Translations under genes and position numbers: made by a program
The notes under the pieces: model-generated
The model's database searches: none
What the model saw: the letters and a program-made list of their open reading frames with translations, nothing else
Told to the model about the DNA's origin: nothing
NCBI RefSeq assembly: GCF_015207035.1
Contig: NZ_JADEXQ010000022.1
Span: 1-61,953, forward strand
Source of the DNA: Romeriopsis navalis LEGE 11480
GTDB taxonomy: Bacteria > Cyanobacteriota > Cyanobacteriia > Leptolyngbyales > Leptolyngbyaceae
Length of the DNA stretch: 61,953 nucleotides
Direction: 5' to 3'
In this document: positions 15,425-26,041 of the stretch, piece by piece
Layout: every line of letters begins with the position of its first letter
Numbering within the stretch: the stretch's first letter is position 1

Positions 15425-18400
15425 CTATGCACTGAAGTACTTCGAGGTTGGGTGATAGGTGATGAAGGCTGTAGTGGATTGCTCTGGATAGAGCTGCTCA
15501 CTTTCATCGATCGTCATACCAATGCGCTCGCAGCCCAATAACTTCAACTGTGGCACTTGGTCCATCACCACTGGACAAGCCGGATAGCCGAAACTATATC
15601 GCGAACCCTGATACCGTTGCGCGAGCATATCGCGAATGTTATCCGGTTCTTGATCGCCGTAGCCCAACTCCTGACGGACCCGCGCGTGGCCCCACTCAGC
15701 CAAGGCTTCGGCCAATTGCACCGCCATACCGTGGAAATACAAGTAGTCCGTGTAGCTATTGTCTTTGTATAGCTCCTGAGCCTTCTTCGTAGCAATCTCG
15801 CCCATCGTCACCGCTTGCATCGGCAGCACGTCGAACTCGTTTTCCGTGATCGGGCGAATAAAGTCCGCAATACACAACCGGCGCATCGACTTCTGGCGGG
15901 GGAATGTCCAAGTCACTTCCGGCTTGGCATCCTTTGGTGTCAAGCCCTGTTCAATCACCGACGGGTCGTAAACATGCACCGAGTTGCCTTCCGCGACACA
16001 AGGGAAATAGCCATAGACCAAATGCGGATGCAGCCAATCTTCTGTCTGGATCTTCTGCTTCCATTCCGCTAAGACGGGGTGGACTTTCTCCGCGAGGAAC
16101 GCATCGTACTCTTCGCGCGTTTGATCCTTAGGCTTACGGAACTGCCACTGACCGGCAATCAGCGCTTGTAAGTCCATATGCCAGAACAAGTCTTCGAGTT
16201 TGATATCCTCGGGCTTGAGGATTTTGGTGCCCCAGAATGGCGGTGTGGGACGGGGGATATCCACTTCGACCGCTTCCGATCGCACCGTATCGATCACTTC
16301 CGGCTCATCGGATTTGGGTTCTGCGTCGCCATTCAGTTCGGCCTCCGCTTGCTCGATCGCCTTGCGGCCCTTTTGATTGAACTGGGCAAATTCGCCCGTG
16401 AAGCCCTCGGCATCATTCCAGGACTCCTGCTGCTTGGCCGGCATTAAGCGATCCATAAACGTCAGGTCAGCAAACGCATCCTTACCGTAAATCACTTGAC
16501 CGTTGTAAACATCCTGGCAATCACCATAGACGAACTTCGGGGTCAGCGCTGCGCCGCCGAGAATCACCGGGACATTAATCCCCTTGTCATTAAAGACCGA
16601 GAGATTTTCTTTCATAAAGGCCGTGGATTTCACCAGTAGACCACTCATGGCGATACAGTCCGGCTTGTGCTCGTTGTAGGCATCAACGATCGCATCCACG
16701 GTTTGCTTAATCCCTAGATTGACCACCTTATAACCGTTGTTGGTCAAGATGATGTCTACCAGGTTTTTGCCAATGTCATGCACGTCGCCTTTGACCGTGG
16801 CGATTAAGAATTTGCCTTTACCACGATCGGCATCTTCGCCTTCGACTTTTTCCATCAGCGGTTCGAGGAACGCCACGGCCGCTTTCATGGTTTCCGCTGA
16901 TTGCAGCACGAACGGTAGCTGCATCTGTCCCGAACCGAACAGCACACCCACCACCTTCATGCCATCAAGTAAGAAGGTATTGACGATCTGCAATGGTGCA
17001 TAGTTTTCGAGGGCAACCTTCAGCGCATCTTCCAGGCCAATTCGCTCACCGTCGATGATGTGCTGCTTCAGGCGCTCTTCGATCGGCAAGTCCGCCAAGG
17101 AAGCGCTCGAACGCGCCTCTTTGGTGCTCACCCCCTCAAACATTGTGGTCAGCTTACCCAAGGGATCGTAGGTGCAGATGTCACCGTCGAACTCGCGGTT
17201 GTCGTAGATCAAATCCCGACAGATTTTCTGGTGCTCTTCAGTGATTTTGGACAGCGGCAGAATCTTGGCAGCGGAGACGATCGCCCCGTCCATGCCGACC
17301 TGAGTCGCCTCATTCAAGAACATCGAGTTCAACGTAATCCGAGCTGCCGGATTCAGACCAAAGGAGACGTTGGACACACCTAGCATGAAATGTACGCCTG
17401 GGAGGTTGTCACGAATCAGCTTGATTGATTCGATCGTTGCCTTGGCATTTTCGCGATCCTCTTCAATCCCTGTAGAAATTGGCAAGGCCAGCGTGTCAAA
17501 GAACAACTCGTGGGGCGGCAAGCCAAACTCCAACGCATCACGATAAGCCCGCTGGGCAATCTTGAATTTCTGCTCAGCGGTGCGGGCCATGCCATCTTCG
17601 TCGATACAGCCAATTACAACTCCGGCACCATAAGTCTTGGCTAGTTCCAGCACTTTGAAGAATCGCTCATCGCCATCTTCGTAGTTGGTGGAGTTGAGGA
17701 TGCACTTACCACCGGCCACTTTCAGACCGGCTTCCATCTTCGTCCACTCCGTCGAGTCGAGCATCAATGGCAATGTGGCATTCGTGACCAAGCGCGAAAC
17801 CAGCTCCTTCATATCCCGCTCACCGTCGCGGCCTACATAGTCCACATTCACATCGAGCACATGGGCTCCCTCCTTGACCTGGGTCTTGGCGATCGCCAGC
17901 AAGCCATCCCAGTCATCCTCGCCCAGCAGGTCTCGCACCTTCTTGGAGCCACTGGCATTCAGCCGCTCCCCTACGATCAGGAAGGAGTTGTCCTGCTCGT
18001 AGGGTTGGGCGGAGTAAATCGAAGCCGCCGATGGCACATAGCTGAGGTTCGGGCGGGGCACATCGCTACTTTGGACCGTGCCATTTTTCCAAGTCCGCTC
18101 ACTCAGGCGCACCGATCGCTCTTTGGGGGTCAACTTGGGAGCGGCATCGGCCAATGCCTTGATATGTCCGGGACGAGTCCCGCAGCAGCCGCCAATCACC
18201 TGCACACCCCAGTCCTCGACAAAGCGATGGAGCGCCATCTGCAATTCCATCGGCGTCATTTTGTAATGTGCATGACCCCCAATGTTTTCGGGTAGACCTG
18301 CATTCGGGACGCAGGAGATGATGAAGGGGGCATTCTCCGTCAAATATTTGATGTGCTCCGCCATCCGATCGGGTCCAGTGGCACAGTTAAGGCCCATCAC

Positions 18401-19081
18401 ATCGATCGGGTACGGCTCGAGAATCGCTAGCACTCCGGAAATATCCGTACCAACGAGCATCGTGCCCTGGACTTCCATCGTGACGGAAACCATCAGTGGC
18501 CTGCGTTCACCGCGATCAGCGAAGACTTCTTCGATCGCATTCAGCGCGGCTTTGATTTGCAGGACATCCTGGCAAGTCTCGACCAAAAATAAGTCAGCCC
18601 CACCATCGAATAAGCCTTCAGCTTGGACTTTGAAGCTGTTCTTCAGGGTGTCATAATCCACGTGGCCCAGGGTCGGCAGCTTGGTCCCAGGTCCGATCGA
18701 ACCCGCGACAAACCGTGGTTTCTCCGGCGTGGAGAATTCTGCCGTACAGCTTTTCGCCAGTTCCGTCGCAACTTTAGTAATTTCGTAGGCTCGATCTTGC
18801 AGATCGTATTCGGCCAGGACTAACGGGGTACTACCGAAGGTGTCAGTTTCAATCACATCCGCCCCGGCGGCCAAAAAGTCCTTATGCACTTTGGCGACGG
18901 CTTCGGGCTTAGTAATAACTAAATATTCGTTACAGCCTTCATATTCAGCACCGCCGAAATCCTCCAAGGTGAGGTCTTGGGCTTGGAGGTTAGTCCCCAT
19001 GGCGCCATCGAATACGAGGACGGGCCGATCGTTGCTATGTAGGCGGTCGAGAAATAAACTTTTCACTTGGGTTGTAGTCAT
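15425..19081 (-). CDS. metH: Cobalamin-dependent methionine synthase
   Basis: Transfers a methyl group from 5-methyltetrahydrofolate to homocysteine through enzyme-bound cobalamin, giving methionine in the cytoplasm. Full length at 1218 residues. The homocysteine domain has the zinc Cys residues C233, C299 and C300. A pterin-binding domain spans about 345-620, a cap and B12 domain about 650-880 with the cobalt ligand His768 in DVHDIG, and the reactivation domain ends with [12 protein letters not shown]. An acidic, Lys/Glu-rich linker lies near 900-945. The ATG at 19081 is preferred over one four codons upstream because MTTTQ begins the conserved region. No cobalamin or SAM riboswitch was recognised upstream. 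A decayed copy of its 3' end lies 3.4 kb away. Confidence 0.97.
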   Translation of the reverse strand: MTTTQVKSLFLDRLHSNDRPVLVFDGAMGTNLQAQDLTLEDFGGAEYEGCNEYLVITKPEAVAKVHKDFLAAGADVIETDTFGSTPLVLAEYDLQDRAYEITKVATELAKSCTAEFSTPEKPRFVAGSIGPGTKLPTLGHVDYDTLKNSFKVQAEGLFDGGADLFLVETCQDVLQIKAALNAIEEVFADRGERRPLMVSVTMEVQGTMLVGTDISGVLAILEPYPIDVMGLNCATGPDRMAEHIKYLTENAPFIISCVPNAGLPENIGGHAHYKMTPMELQMALHRFVEDWGVQVIGGCCGTRPGHIKALADAAPKLTPKERSVRLSERTWKNGTVQSSDVPRPNLSYVPSAASIYSAQPYEQDNSFLIVGERLNASGSKKVRDLLGEDDWDGLLAIAKTQVKEGAHVLDVNVDYVGRDGERDMKELVSRLVTNATLPLMLDSTEWTKMEAGLKVAGGKCILNSTNYEDGDERFFKVLELAKTYGAGVVIGCIDEDGMARTAEQKFKIAQRAYRDALEFGLPPHELFFDTLALPISTGIEEDRENAKATIESIKLIRDNLPGVHFMLGVSNVSFGLNPAARITLNSMFLNEATQVGMDGAIVSAAKILPLSKITEEHQKICRDLIYDNREFDGDICTYDPLGKLTTMFEGVSTKEARSSASLADLPIEERLKQHIIDGERIGLEDALKVALENYAPLQIVNTFLLDGMKVVGVLFGSGQMQLPFVLQSAETMKAAVAFLEPLMEKVEGEDADRGKGKFLIATVKGDVHDIGKNLVDIILTNNGYKVVNLGIKQTVDAIVDAYNEHKPDCIAMSGLLVKSTAFMKENLSVFNDKGINVPVILGGAALTPKFVYGDCQDVYNGQVIYGKDAFADLTFMDRLMPAKQQESWNDAEGFTGEFAQFNQKGRKAIEQAEAELNGDAEPKSDEPEVIDTVRSEAVEVDIPRPTPPFWGTKILKPEDIKLEDLFWHMDLQALIAGQWQFRKPKDQTREEYDAFLAEKVHPVLAEWKQKIQTEDWLHPHLVYGYFPCVAEGNSVHVYDPSVIEQGLTPKDAKPEVTWTFPRQKSMRRLCIADFIRPITENEFDVLPMQAVTMGEIATKKAQELYKDNSYTDYLYFHGMAVQLAEALAEWGHARVRQELGYGDQEPDNIRDMLAQRYQGSRYSFGYPACPVVMDQVPQLKLLGCERIGMTIDESEQLYPEQSTTAFITYHPTSKYFSA

Positions 19082-19367
19082 ACGGCAATTCACACGCGGC
19101 TGCGGGTTGCTGGCGTTTTAATTTAGGAGATCAGATAGTTCTGCTATGTTTGCCAGAAGCGACTTGGAGAATCAAGTACCATAGCGAAACATTACAGAAA
19201 CTACATACTACTGTGCCACATCTGAGCTGAAAATCGCTCAAGTCTGACGGAATTCCTGGGACAGTGGCGGGGCGGTTTGGGCGGAATTGGGTATTCTCAA
19301 GATTGGCCGTAGGCCAGAGGAATGGCTTGGTGTTTCGTGCTTCTACCCATCAAACCCCATAAATTTT

Positions 19368-19862
19368 ATGACGAACCGATTAATTCGAGCACTATTGTTC
19401 GGTCTGACGCTGGCCTTGGTGGGTTGTCGGACATCCGCGCCAGATACTGTGGTGGTGAAGCCAGATAAGGTGGGACAAAACCGCGCGGCGAATGAAGCAA
19501 AGACCTATATCGGCAGTTTGAATCGCGCCCAGCAGGTGGCATATCTCGAAAATCAGGTGTTTGCCCCATCACTACAGGCCTTGAAAATGGCGGTGCCGCC
19601 GGAAACCACCACTTATCGTTATCAGGTTGTCGCCCAGGCTGATGCGGTACCGGGTGTGATCAATCTGGCGACGGCCAAGCGACCCGAATTGCCGAGTTTT
19701 GTGGGGCTGGTCTATGTGACTGATGATCAGTCGGGGAGTGAAACCACCGTGACCAAGCTTTGCCTGGCGACCACTGAAATTAAGTCGATGCCAGTATTGC
19801 CACCTGTGCCATCGAGGATTGGTGCGCCGATTGTTTGCCCCGAGAATTTTGAGCCGGTGTAG
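19368..19862 (+). CDS. Lipoprotein with type IV pilin-like region
   Basis: A 164-residue exported protein. The leader ends in a lipobox (LALVGC, Cys at about residue 20). Near residue 48 is GSLNRAQQVAYLEN, which closely resembles the block that follows the N-terminal helix of cyanobacterial PilA-like pilins. Two Cys residues toward the C-terminus could form a disulfide. The pilin N-terminal methylation helix is absent and replaced by the lipoprotein anchor. It may be a pilin-derived surface protein. The ATG at 19368 is preferred because an upstream codon at 19287 would bury the leader. Confidence 0.7.
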   Translation: MTNRLIRALLFGLTLALVGCRTSAPDTVVVKPDKVGQNRAANEAKTYIGSLNRAQQVAYLENQVFAPSLQALKMAVPPETTTYRYQVVAQADAVPGVINLATAKRPELPSFVGLVYVTDDQSGSETTVTKLCLATTEIKSMPVLPPVPSRIGAPIVCPENFEPV

Positions 19863-19890
19863 TTGTGGTGAATTAACGGGGGGCGATTGC

Positions 19891-21081
19891 CTAAATACTT
19901 AAGTTGACTCGATCGACGGCTGCCGGAAAAAGCTGTTTCAGTCCGGCTTGTCGCTGTTGCTGGGATTCTGGCGTGAGATTCCAGAGCGTCTCGTAGAAGA
20001 AAAATGCGACCCCGGCAAACTTTTCCTGGCGTACAGTATTAACCTGTTGTTGAATTTGGGCCATGCTGACAGGCTTATTCCGTAGTCCGCTGAGGATACC
20101 TACGGCGACGGGAATGTGGCGTCGCGCCGCTTGGACTTCTGGGTGACGGAGCTCATGTCGAAAGGCACGATCGCTATCCCGATAAACCTGTAACACTAAT
20201 TCTTCAACGTAGCCCGCGCGTTCCCAGCGTCGCCAGTCTTGCAATGAATGGTTGAGCGAAAAGCGGTAATTATTCGGTGATAGTCCAAAAATCACCTCAG
20301 ACTTCTGGGCTTTGATGTCGCGAAAAAGCTGTTGTGTGAAGGCCGTAATCTTATCGGCGCGCCAACGAATCCACTCGCGATCCTGGGGGTTGCTGGGTGG
20401 TTTGCGGTCATTATGTTCCTGTTGGTAAAGCGCTGTGGTAAAGCGATCGTAGCCAAATTCTGCGGGTAGACCAAAGTGATCATCTAGCTGAATCCCATCA
20501 ATGTCGTAGCGGCTGACGATTTCGAGCAATAAATCATGGATAAATTGCTGTACTTCGGGCCGCAGGGGATTGAGCCAAACTCGGGGGTAAATGCCTTCTT
20601 GCCAAACTTTACTGCCATCACGCTTTTGGGTCAGCCAATCCGGATGTCGCATCGCTAAAGCCGAGTCCTCTGGTGCCATAAACCCAAACTCAAACCAGGG
20701 CATCACAGCGATCTGCCGAGTATGGGCGGCTTGGACTAATTCTGTGAGCATATCGCGGTTTTGGAGTGAATCCGGGCGTGGATCGACGGCACTGCCGATC
20801 GTCCGTTTTGCCACGGTGCTGGGATAGGTTGTATAGCCCCAATTCCACACAACGGGATACATCGTATTGAAATGATGTGCGGCTAAGTCATTCACTGCTT
20901 GTTGAAGCCGCTCGCCTTGGAATAAAACGGGACTATCAACGTTGGTGAGCCAGACTCCACGAATTTCGCGAGGCGGGGAACTCGTGGCGGGGGCTGGTTG
21001 GTAGCCGCTACTGAAGACCAGCGTGGCGATGCCAATCAGGAGCGCGATGAACCAGCGTCGCAGAGATTGTGTGAGTCGCAT
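19891..21081 (-). CDS. Glycoside hydrolase-like secreted protein (GHL10/DUF187)
   Basis: Predicted exported TIM-barrel glycosidase of the GHL10 group, which includes YddW-like proteins. A signal-anchor covers residues 8-30, followed by REIRGVWLTN, a NWGYTTYPS block, MPWFEFGF, the YDIDGIQLDDHFG segment with acidic residues typical of the family's active site, and FGLSPNNYRFS. The substrate is unknown; peptidoglycan-like or surface glycans are possible. The ATG at 21081 gives a normal signal peptide, whereas the frame from 21174 would put 31 polar residues in front. Confidence 0.8.
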   Translation of the reverse strand: MRLTQSLRRWFIALLIGIATLVFSSGYQPAPATSSPPREIRGVWLTNVDSPVLFQGERLQQAVNDLAAHHFNTMYPVVWNWGYTTYPSTVAKRTIGSAVDPRPDSLQNRDMLTELVQAAHTRQIAVMPWFEFGFMAPEDSALAMRHPDWLTQKRDGSKVWQEGIYPRVWLNPLRPEVQQFIHDLLLEIVSRYDIDGIQLDDHFGLPAEFGYDRFTTALYQQEHNDRKPPSNPQDREWIRWRADKITAFTQQLFRDIKAQKSEVIFGLSPNNYRFSLNHSLQDWRRWERAGYVEELVLQVYRDSDRAFRHELRHPEVQAARRHIPVAVGILSGLRNKPVSMAQIQQQVNTVRQEKFAGVAFFFYETLWNLTPESQQQRQAGLKQLFPAAVDRVNLSI

Positions 21082-21527
21082 AAGTTGATGACCGATGATT
21101 TGAGTCGTACCTGTGATGTTGTCTGAGGGCGTGATCACATCTGGTTGCCAATCGCGTTTAAGGGAGTTATCCACCTTCGATGACGTTTAAGTTCGGTAGG
21201 TGCTCCCGGTATGTGTGATTTTAATCGAAGCGATTTCAAGATCCTGGGAGAGGAAAATATTTTTCTTTTTCAGGAACTTTTTGGAAGCTGCTGCTTCATA
21301 TAACTTTTAGAGCCGTATGTGCTTGTCGTCAGGATGTGTTTGGACTCAGGCGAATCAGGGAAATTGCATCACGGGTGCGAATTGCTGTGACAAATCAGTC
21401 ACGGGAATTTGGGAGCGATTAGTTCCGCGCTCTGAACTCCGGTTTCACGTTCTTGCGGTTGGTCTAGGGAATGCATCGATCGAATACTGCGATTTAGAAC
21501 TTAATTGCGATCGTATCGCTAAGAGAA
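21082..21527. promoter_or_regulatory. Divergent intergenic region, GHL10 / kinase
   Basis: About 445 nt between two divergent genes, presumably holding both promoters. A short AT-rich run lies near 21250-21310. No operator, riboswitch or terminator was recognised. Confidence 0.3.
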
Positions 21528-23906
21528 ATGCTTAAGTTACGCTTGGCTGGCAAAAAGCTGCAAGTCCTAGTCTTGGGATTGGGGGCAATTGCGGCGGGAC
21601 TGGGGACTGCGATGCAGCCGCGATGGATTCAAGGGCTAGAGTATCGAGTGCAATCCGGCTTCTTTGAAACGCGGGGGCCTGTGGCACCACCCGATAATAT
21701 TGTGATTTTAGCGATCGATGATGCCTCCTTGGGACAAGGTGCAAATTATCAATCTGACCCTAAAAACTTCGCTGACCTCGCACCGATTCAGACTTGGCCG
21801 TGGCGGCGGCGCGCCTATGCCAAGGTGATTGAACGGTTGATGCAAGCAGGAGCAAAGGCGGTTGCCCTCGATATTTTGTTTACGACGCCCAGTGCTTACG
21901 GTGCGGCCGACGATCGGGCTTTTCAGCAAGTGCTCCAGAAATATGGCGATCGGGTGGTATTGGCTAGTCAGTATGCTGGTAGCCGCAATTTACAAGGGCA
22001 TTTCTTGCAATATATGCCACCGATTGCCGAGTTGATGGGCGATCGCCAACGGGTGGGATTCATTAATCTGCCTGTGGCGGCGGATGGCAAAATTCATCGT
22101 CTGGGACAGCAGTTTGCCGCTGGAATGGCCCAGCATCGTGATGCCCGAGAATTATTTCCGGTTGCACAAGCCCCGATCAGTTTTGCTGCCGCAACGTTAG
22201 AGGCCGCCAAAGCTGGAAAACAAGCGGGACTCAAATCATCAGGAGCCGCTGCTGCCTATCTGCAAATGCATGGCCCGGATCAAACCTTTCCCCATATTCC
22301 CTTCTGGCATGTGCTGGATACGCATAACTGGCAAACGCTGTTGGCCCAGGGGCAGACTTTTCGGGATAAAATTGTGGTGATTGGTTCGACCGCGCCAAGT
22401 CAGCAAGATCAGCAATCTGCCCCGTTTGCCCAGAGCTGGCAATATCCAGAGCCGCTCTATGGGGTGGAAGTCCAAGCGAATGCGATCGCCACGCTGCAAA
22501 TGCCAACGGCGCTGCAAGATTTCTGGTCAACGGCTTGGCTCAATGGCGGTTGGGTGCTATTGATCGTTGGGGTAAATAATCTTTGGTTGAGTTGGCGTAA
22601 GACAGCATTGCAGCAGCTTCTCCATTTGGTTTGCGGTCTGGGTGTATTGTTGGGCGCGTCTTACAGTCTGTTTGTTTGGGGTCACCGGGTTGTGCCTGTG
22701 GCCATGCCCATGCTGGGCATGTTGTTTGGCGGTGGGATTTGTGTCGTAACGGAGTTAGTCCGCCGTCAGCATCAAACGCAACGTCTGCGTGAAACATTAA
22801 AATCCCATCTCACGGTACCGTTAGTTCAGGCGATCGTTGATCAACAAGATGATTTGCGGGACTTGCTGGAGGAGCGGGAAGCCGCTGTTCGAGGCAAAAT
22901 TTTGGGTGGTCGCTACGAAATTTTTCGGCTAATTGGTCAGGGCGGTTTCGGTGATACATATTTGGCCCAGGATTTGCAACGTCCGGGGCAACCAGAATGT
23001 GTGGTTAAGCAGCTCACATATTCGGTAAATAAGTCCCAAACCACGGACAGTGCAAAGCGGCTGTTTATTCAAGAAGCGGCCGCTTTAGAGCGGTTGGGTG
23101 TGCACGATCGGATTCCGCAATTGTTAGCCTATTTTGAAGAAATGGGTGAGTTTTATCTGGTGCAGGAATTAGTCGCTGGACTGTCGTTGCATCATGAATT
23201 AGAAATTTCACATCACTTGCCTGTGAGTCATGTGATGCATCTGTTGCAAGATGTCTTGTTGGTACTGGAGTTTGTCCATGGCCAGCAAGTGATTCATCGC
23301 GATATTAAACCTTCGAATCTGATGCATCGCAGTCTCGATGGACATTGGGTGCTGATTGACTTTGGCATTGCCAAGCAGCTGGAATATTCGGCCTCGGGGC
23401 AGGCCCCGCGAACGATTGCCGTTGGCACCTTGGGCTATGTTGCACCGGAGCAGGCATTAGGGCATCCCAGTTGCACCAGTGACTTGTATGCTTTGGGCAT
23501 GACCGCGATCGAAGTTTTAACGGGTATCACCGCCTCAGAATTGCTGGAGCTGCCGATCGATGAACGGTTAGTCACGGTGCCGGCGCTCAGTCCAGAATTC
23601 GTTGAGTTTTTGGGTTGTTTGACTCATAGCAATGAATCACAGCGATTTGCTTCCGCCACCTTTGCGTTAGCGGCTCTGCGTAATTTGCCAGAGATGACAA
23701 CGATTGTGCCTGCACATCATAGTCTCAAGCAATTGGGGCAAAGGCAACTGGGGCAAAGACAACTCGGTAAAAGTTCGACGGCACGATCGTTGAGGCTGGA
23801 TGAAGAGACACTGATTAGTGGTGAAACGGGTGGCACAACCTTAATGATCGATAAAAGTGCGCTGGCTCAAATTGCCCCAGACTTAACATCAGATTTTGAG
23901 TCATAA
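21528..23906 (+). CDS. CHASE2 sensor serine/threonine protein kinase
   Basis: Predicted membrane receptor kinase. An N-terminal helix and an extracytoplasmic CHASE2 domain (about 35-330) are followed by three closely spaced helices (about 338-410). The kinase domain starts near 462 with a glycine loop (GQGGFGDTY), then a Lys in VVKQL, the catalytic loop HRDIKPSN with Asp592, DFG and an APE-like APEQ. All key residues are present, so it should be active. The tail has a QLGQR-type short repeat and a Thr-rich end that could be autophosphorylated. The signal and targets are unknown. The next gene encodes a FecR-domain protein 300 nt away on the same strand. Confidence 0.9.
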   Translation: MLKLRLAGKKLQVLVLGLGAIAAGLGTAMQPRWIQGLEYRVQSGFFETRGPVAPPDNIVILAIDDASLGQGANYQSDPKNFADLAPIQTWPWRRRAYAKVIERLMQAGAKAVALDILFTTPSAYGAADDRAFQQVLQKYGDRVVLASQYAGSRNLQGHFLQYMPPIAELMGDRQRVGFINLPVAADGKIHRLGQQFAAGMAQHRDARELFPVAQAPISFAAATLEAAKAGKQAGLKSSGAAAAYLQMHGPDQTFPHIPFWHVLDTHNWQTLLAQGQTFRDKIVVIGSTAPSQQDQQSAPFAQSWQYPEPLYGVEVQANAIATLQMPTALQDFWSTAWLNGGWVLLIVGVNNLWLSWRKTALQQLLHLVCGLGVLLGASYSLFVWGHRVVPVAMPMLGMLFGGGICVVTELVRRQHQTQRLRETLKSHLTVPLVQAIVDQQDDLRDLLEEREAAVRGKILGGRYEIFRLIGQGGFGDTYLAQDLQRPGQPECVVKQLTYSVNKSQTTDSAKRLFIQEAAALERLGVHDRIPQLLAYFEEMGEFYLVQELVAGLSLHHELEISHHLPVSHVMHLLQDVLLVLEFVHGQQVIHRDIKPSNLMHRSLDGHWVLIDFGIAKQLEYSASGQAPRTIAVGTLGYVAPEQALGHPSCTSDLYALGMTAIEVLTGITASELLELPIDERLVTVPALSPEFVEFLGCLTHSNESQRFASATFALAALRNLPEMTTIVPAHHSLKQLGQRQLGQRQLGKSSTARSLRLDEETLISGETGGTTLMIDKSALAQIAPDLTSDFES

Positions 23907-24205
23907 ACAGTTGTGGTTAATTCATTTGCTCAGTATGCACTGTCTAAGTCATCAATAAAATTTTAGCGTAGAGAAAAGTAGTAATGATTCACGGATATCG
24001 CAAGTAATCATCGATCGAACGGCTCAATAAATTCTCAGTGAAGTTCGCTCCAGTTCCTGATGCCGTGATGTTTGATCTGTAGTGAGATGTGAGTTGTATG
24101 GCTCAGTCCATCCATTCTCGAATTTTTCCGATACGGCGATTATCTATGTTATCCGACGTATTTGCTTAATATTGCTTGCCCCCTTTACCTTCAAGGATAC
24201 GCTTT

Positions 24206-25981
24206 ATGGTTACTCGGCATATTTATACGATTGGAATTTGTGTTGCGAGCCTCGTTTTGACGACGGCACCTGTGTTGGCTCGTACGCCACTGTACTATGC
24301 GCATATTACGGCTGTCCGCAATCGGGTGAGTATGCTGTCACGGTATCAGCGAACGCGGATTGCGAAAGTATCAGATTTGCTGATGTGGGGGGATGGCATT
24401 GCGACATCGCGTTCGTCGCGGGCGGATTTGCGGTTCAACGACGGTTCGCGGGTGCGGTTTGGGCAGCATGTTGTGTTTCGGTTTGAGCCCGGTACTCGCC
24501 GCATTAATTTGTCGAATGGAACAGTGCTGTTGCTGATTCCACCGAAGCAAGGCCGTACCCGCGTCTATACGCCGAATGCCGTGGCGGGAATTCAGGGCTC
24601 GGCATTATTTGTGCGTTATGACGCGGGCAAAAATCAAACGATCGTTGGGGCTTTGACCGATAGTGGAATTCAGGTGTCACGGCCAGATGGGACTCAGACT
24701 CAAACCCTTGCCGCTGGCCAAATTATTGTGGTGGCAGGTGATCAAGTGCAGCCTGCGGCGGAGTTTGATTTAAAGTCGTTTTATAAAACGAGCCCGATCG
24801 TCCAAGGATTTCAACTCGATCAAGCCGATGCCCCGAATACAGATGCTGCAATGGCTCAGGTTCGGGCAGAGACGCTGGCTGGATTGACCGCGCAACGGAG
24901 TTTTACCCCGGCTGAGCAGCGCACAACCTTAAGTGCCGATCGCGTGCGTCTATCGAGCCTCAATAATGCCGGTTTATTCGATCAGCAACAGCAAATTTTT
25001 AATGCTCAGGCAATCCAAAGTCATCATCTCTCCAATATTGTGACGGGTGCGGAGACGCCGCATGTGATTGCGACACCGACTAATCCAGCTGTAATAAATA
25101 TTGTTCAACCGCCAACCGGCTTAAGTAATGTGCCGCAGCCAGCGACTCCGCTAACTACGGTGGGGATTGTTGGTAATGGTGTGACAACAACCAATCCTAC
25201 TCCGGTAACGAATGCGACTCCAGTAAGTGATCTGGTCCGTCCGGCTAATCCTGCTGCTGAAGCGAATCTTCCCACTGAAATCGTTAACCAATCGCCGACT
25301 GTCGAGCAATTGATGCCGTTGAATTTAGTAAACGATCAAATACAACAACCAAACTTACCTGGTCGGGATGGCATCATTAATCGTGCCGAAATCATTAATC
25401 AGCCTAGTCTTGCACCGTTGAACCCTGCTAGTAGCGTGATGCCGAATATTGTTGAAGTTACTAATCAAATGCCTCCAGTGCGACCCGATCGAGTCAATAA
25501 TCCGATTCAAATCCCGAATCCTGTTGGAATTGACCCAACGAATTCTTCCGCAGTCGGTAACTCGATACCTGTTAATCCCCAGACTCCCTCACGCGCATTC
25601 CCGAATTCCGCTGATGCGGTAAGGCCACCATCGAATTTGTCCGGCGCTGCGAATCTCGCGAATCCAGGCAACATCAACAGTGCAGCGACAGTTAATCAAA
25701 ATCTAACAGTTAATCAAAATCCAGTGGCGGCGCCAAATCCCGTGAATCCTGGAGGGCAATCGCTACAGAACCGCCTGAATCAAACTGTACCGAATTTGAA
25801 TCAGCGCAATTTGAATGGTCTTGTGAATCGCCCAATTCCGTCGATCGACGCTACCCCGATCGTTGTACAAAATCCTGTGCCGGCGGCACCGAATGTACCG
25901 GTTTTGCCGACACCGGTTGTTCCAGATAGTCCACTGCAAAATGATGTGGCAGAGACGATAGAGTCAGTTGTGACACCATAA
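24206..25981 (+). CDS. Secreted FecR-domain protein with Asn/Pro-rich tail
   Basis: A 591-residue exported protein. A signal peptide ends at about residue 26 (APVLA). A FecR domain covers about 40-200, with GDGIATSRSSRADLRFNDGS and the TPNAVAGIQGSALFV block. From about 230 to the end the chain is low complexity, rich in Asn, Pro, Val and Thr, and probably disordered and extracellular. FecR domains in cyanobacteria are often found beside CHASE2 proteins and are thought to sense or bind periplasmic ligands. AAGGA 8 nt before the ATG at 24206 fixes the start. A terminator follows. Confidence 0.82.
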   Translation: MVTRHIYTIGICVASLVLTTAPVLARTPLYYAHITAVRNRVSMLSRYQRTRIAKVSDLLMWGDGIATSRSSRADLRFNDGSRVRFGQHVVFRFEPGTRRINLSNGTVLLLIPPKQGRTRVYTPNAVAGIQGSALFVRYDAGKNQTIVGALTDSGIQVSRPDGTQTQTLAAGQIIVVAGDQVQPAAEFDLKSFYKTSPIVQGFQLDQADAPNTDAAMAQVRAETLAGLTAQRSFTPAEQRTTLSADRVRLSSLNNAGLFDQQQQIFNAQAIQSHHLSNIVTGAETPHVIATPTNPAVINIVQPPTGLSNVPQPATPLTTVGIVGNGVTTTNPTPVTNATPVSDLVRPANPAAEANLPTEIVNQSPTVEQLMPLNLVNDQIQQPNLPGRDGIINRAEIINQPSLAPLNPASSVMPNIVEVTNQMPPVRPDRVNNPIQIPNPVGIDPTNSSAVGNSIPVNPQTPSRAFPNSADAVRPPSNLSGAANLANPGNINSAATVNQNLTVNQNPVAAPNPVNPGGQSLQNRLNQTVPNLNQRNLNGLVNRPIPSIDATPIVVQNPVPAAPNVPVLPTPVVPDSPLQNDVAETIESVVTP

Positions 25982-26010
25982 GCTGATTCCAACGAGCTTA
26001 TTTTTTATGT

Positions 26011-26041
26011 AATCCTCGGCATCTGATGCCGAGGATTTTTT
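26011..26041 (+). terminator. Rho-independent terminator
   Basis: A stem of 13 bp (aatcctcggcatc with its complement) closes on a 1-nt spacer and is followed by TTTTTT. It ends the FecR gene. Confidence 0.88.

Noticed and set aside
15048-15455. A 135-codon + frame after the subtilisin gene
   Set aside because: It runs through two strong hairpins and into the metH 3' end on the other strand; its translation has no recognisable domain, while the minus strand reads a known-type fragment.
17861-18295. Long + frames antisense to metH
   Set aside because: Shadows of a highly conserved gene; metH residues and codon pattern explain the openness.
19082-19367. Search for a cobalamin or SAM riboswitch upstream of metH
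   Set aside because: No conserved box or matching set of stems was recognised by eye in the 286 nt.
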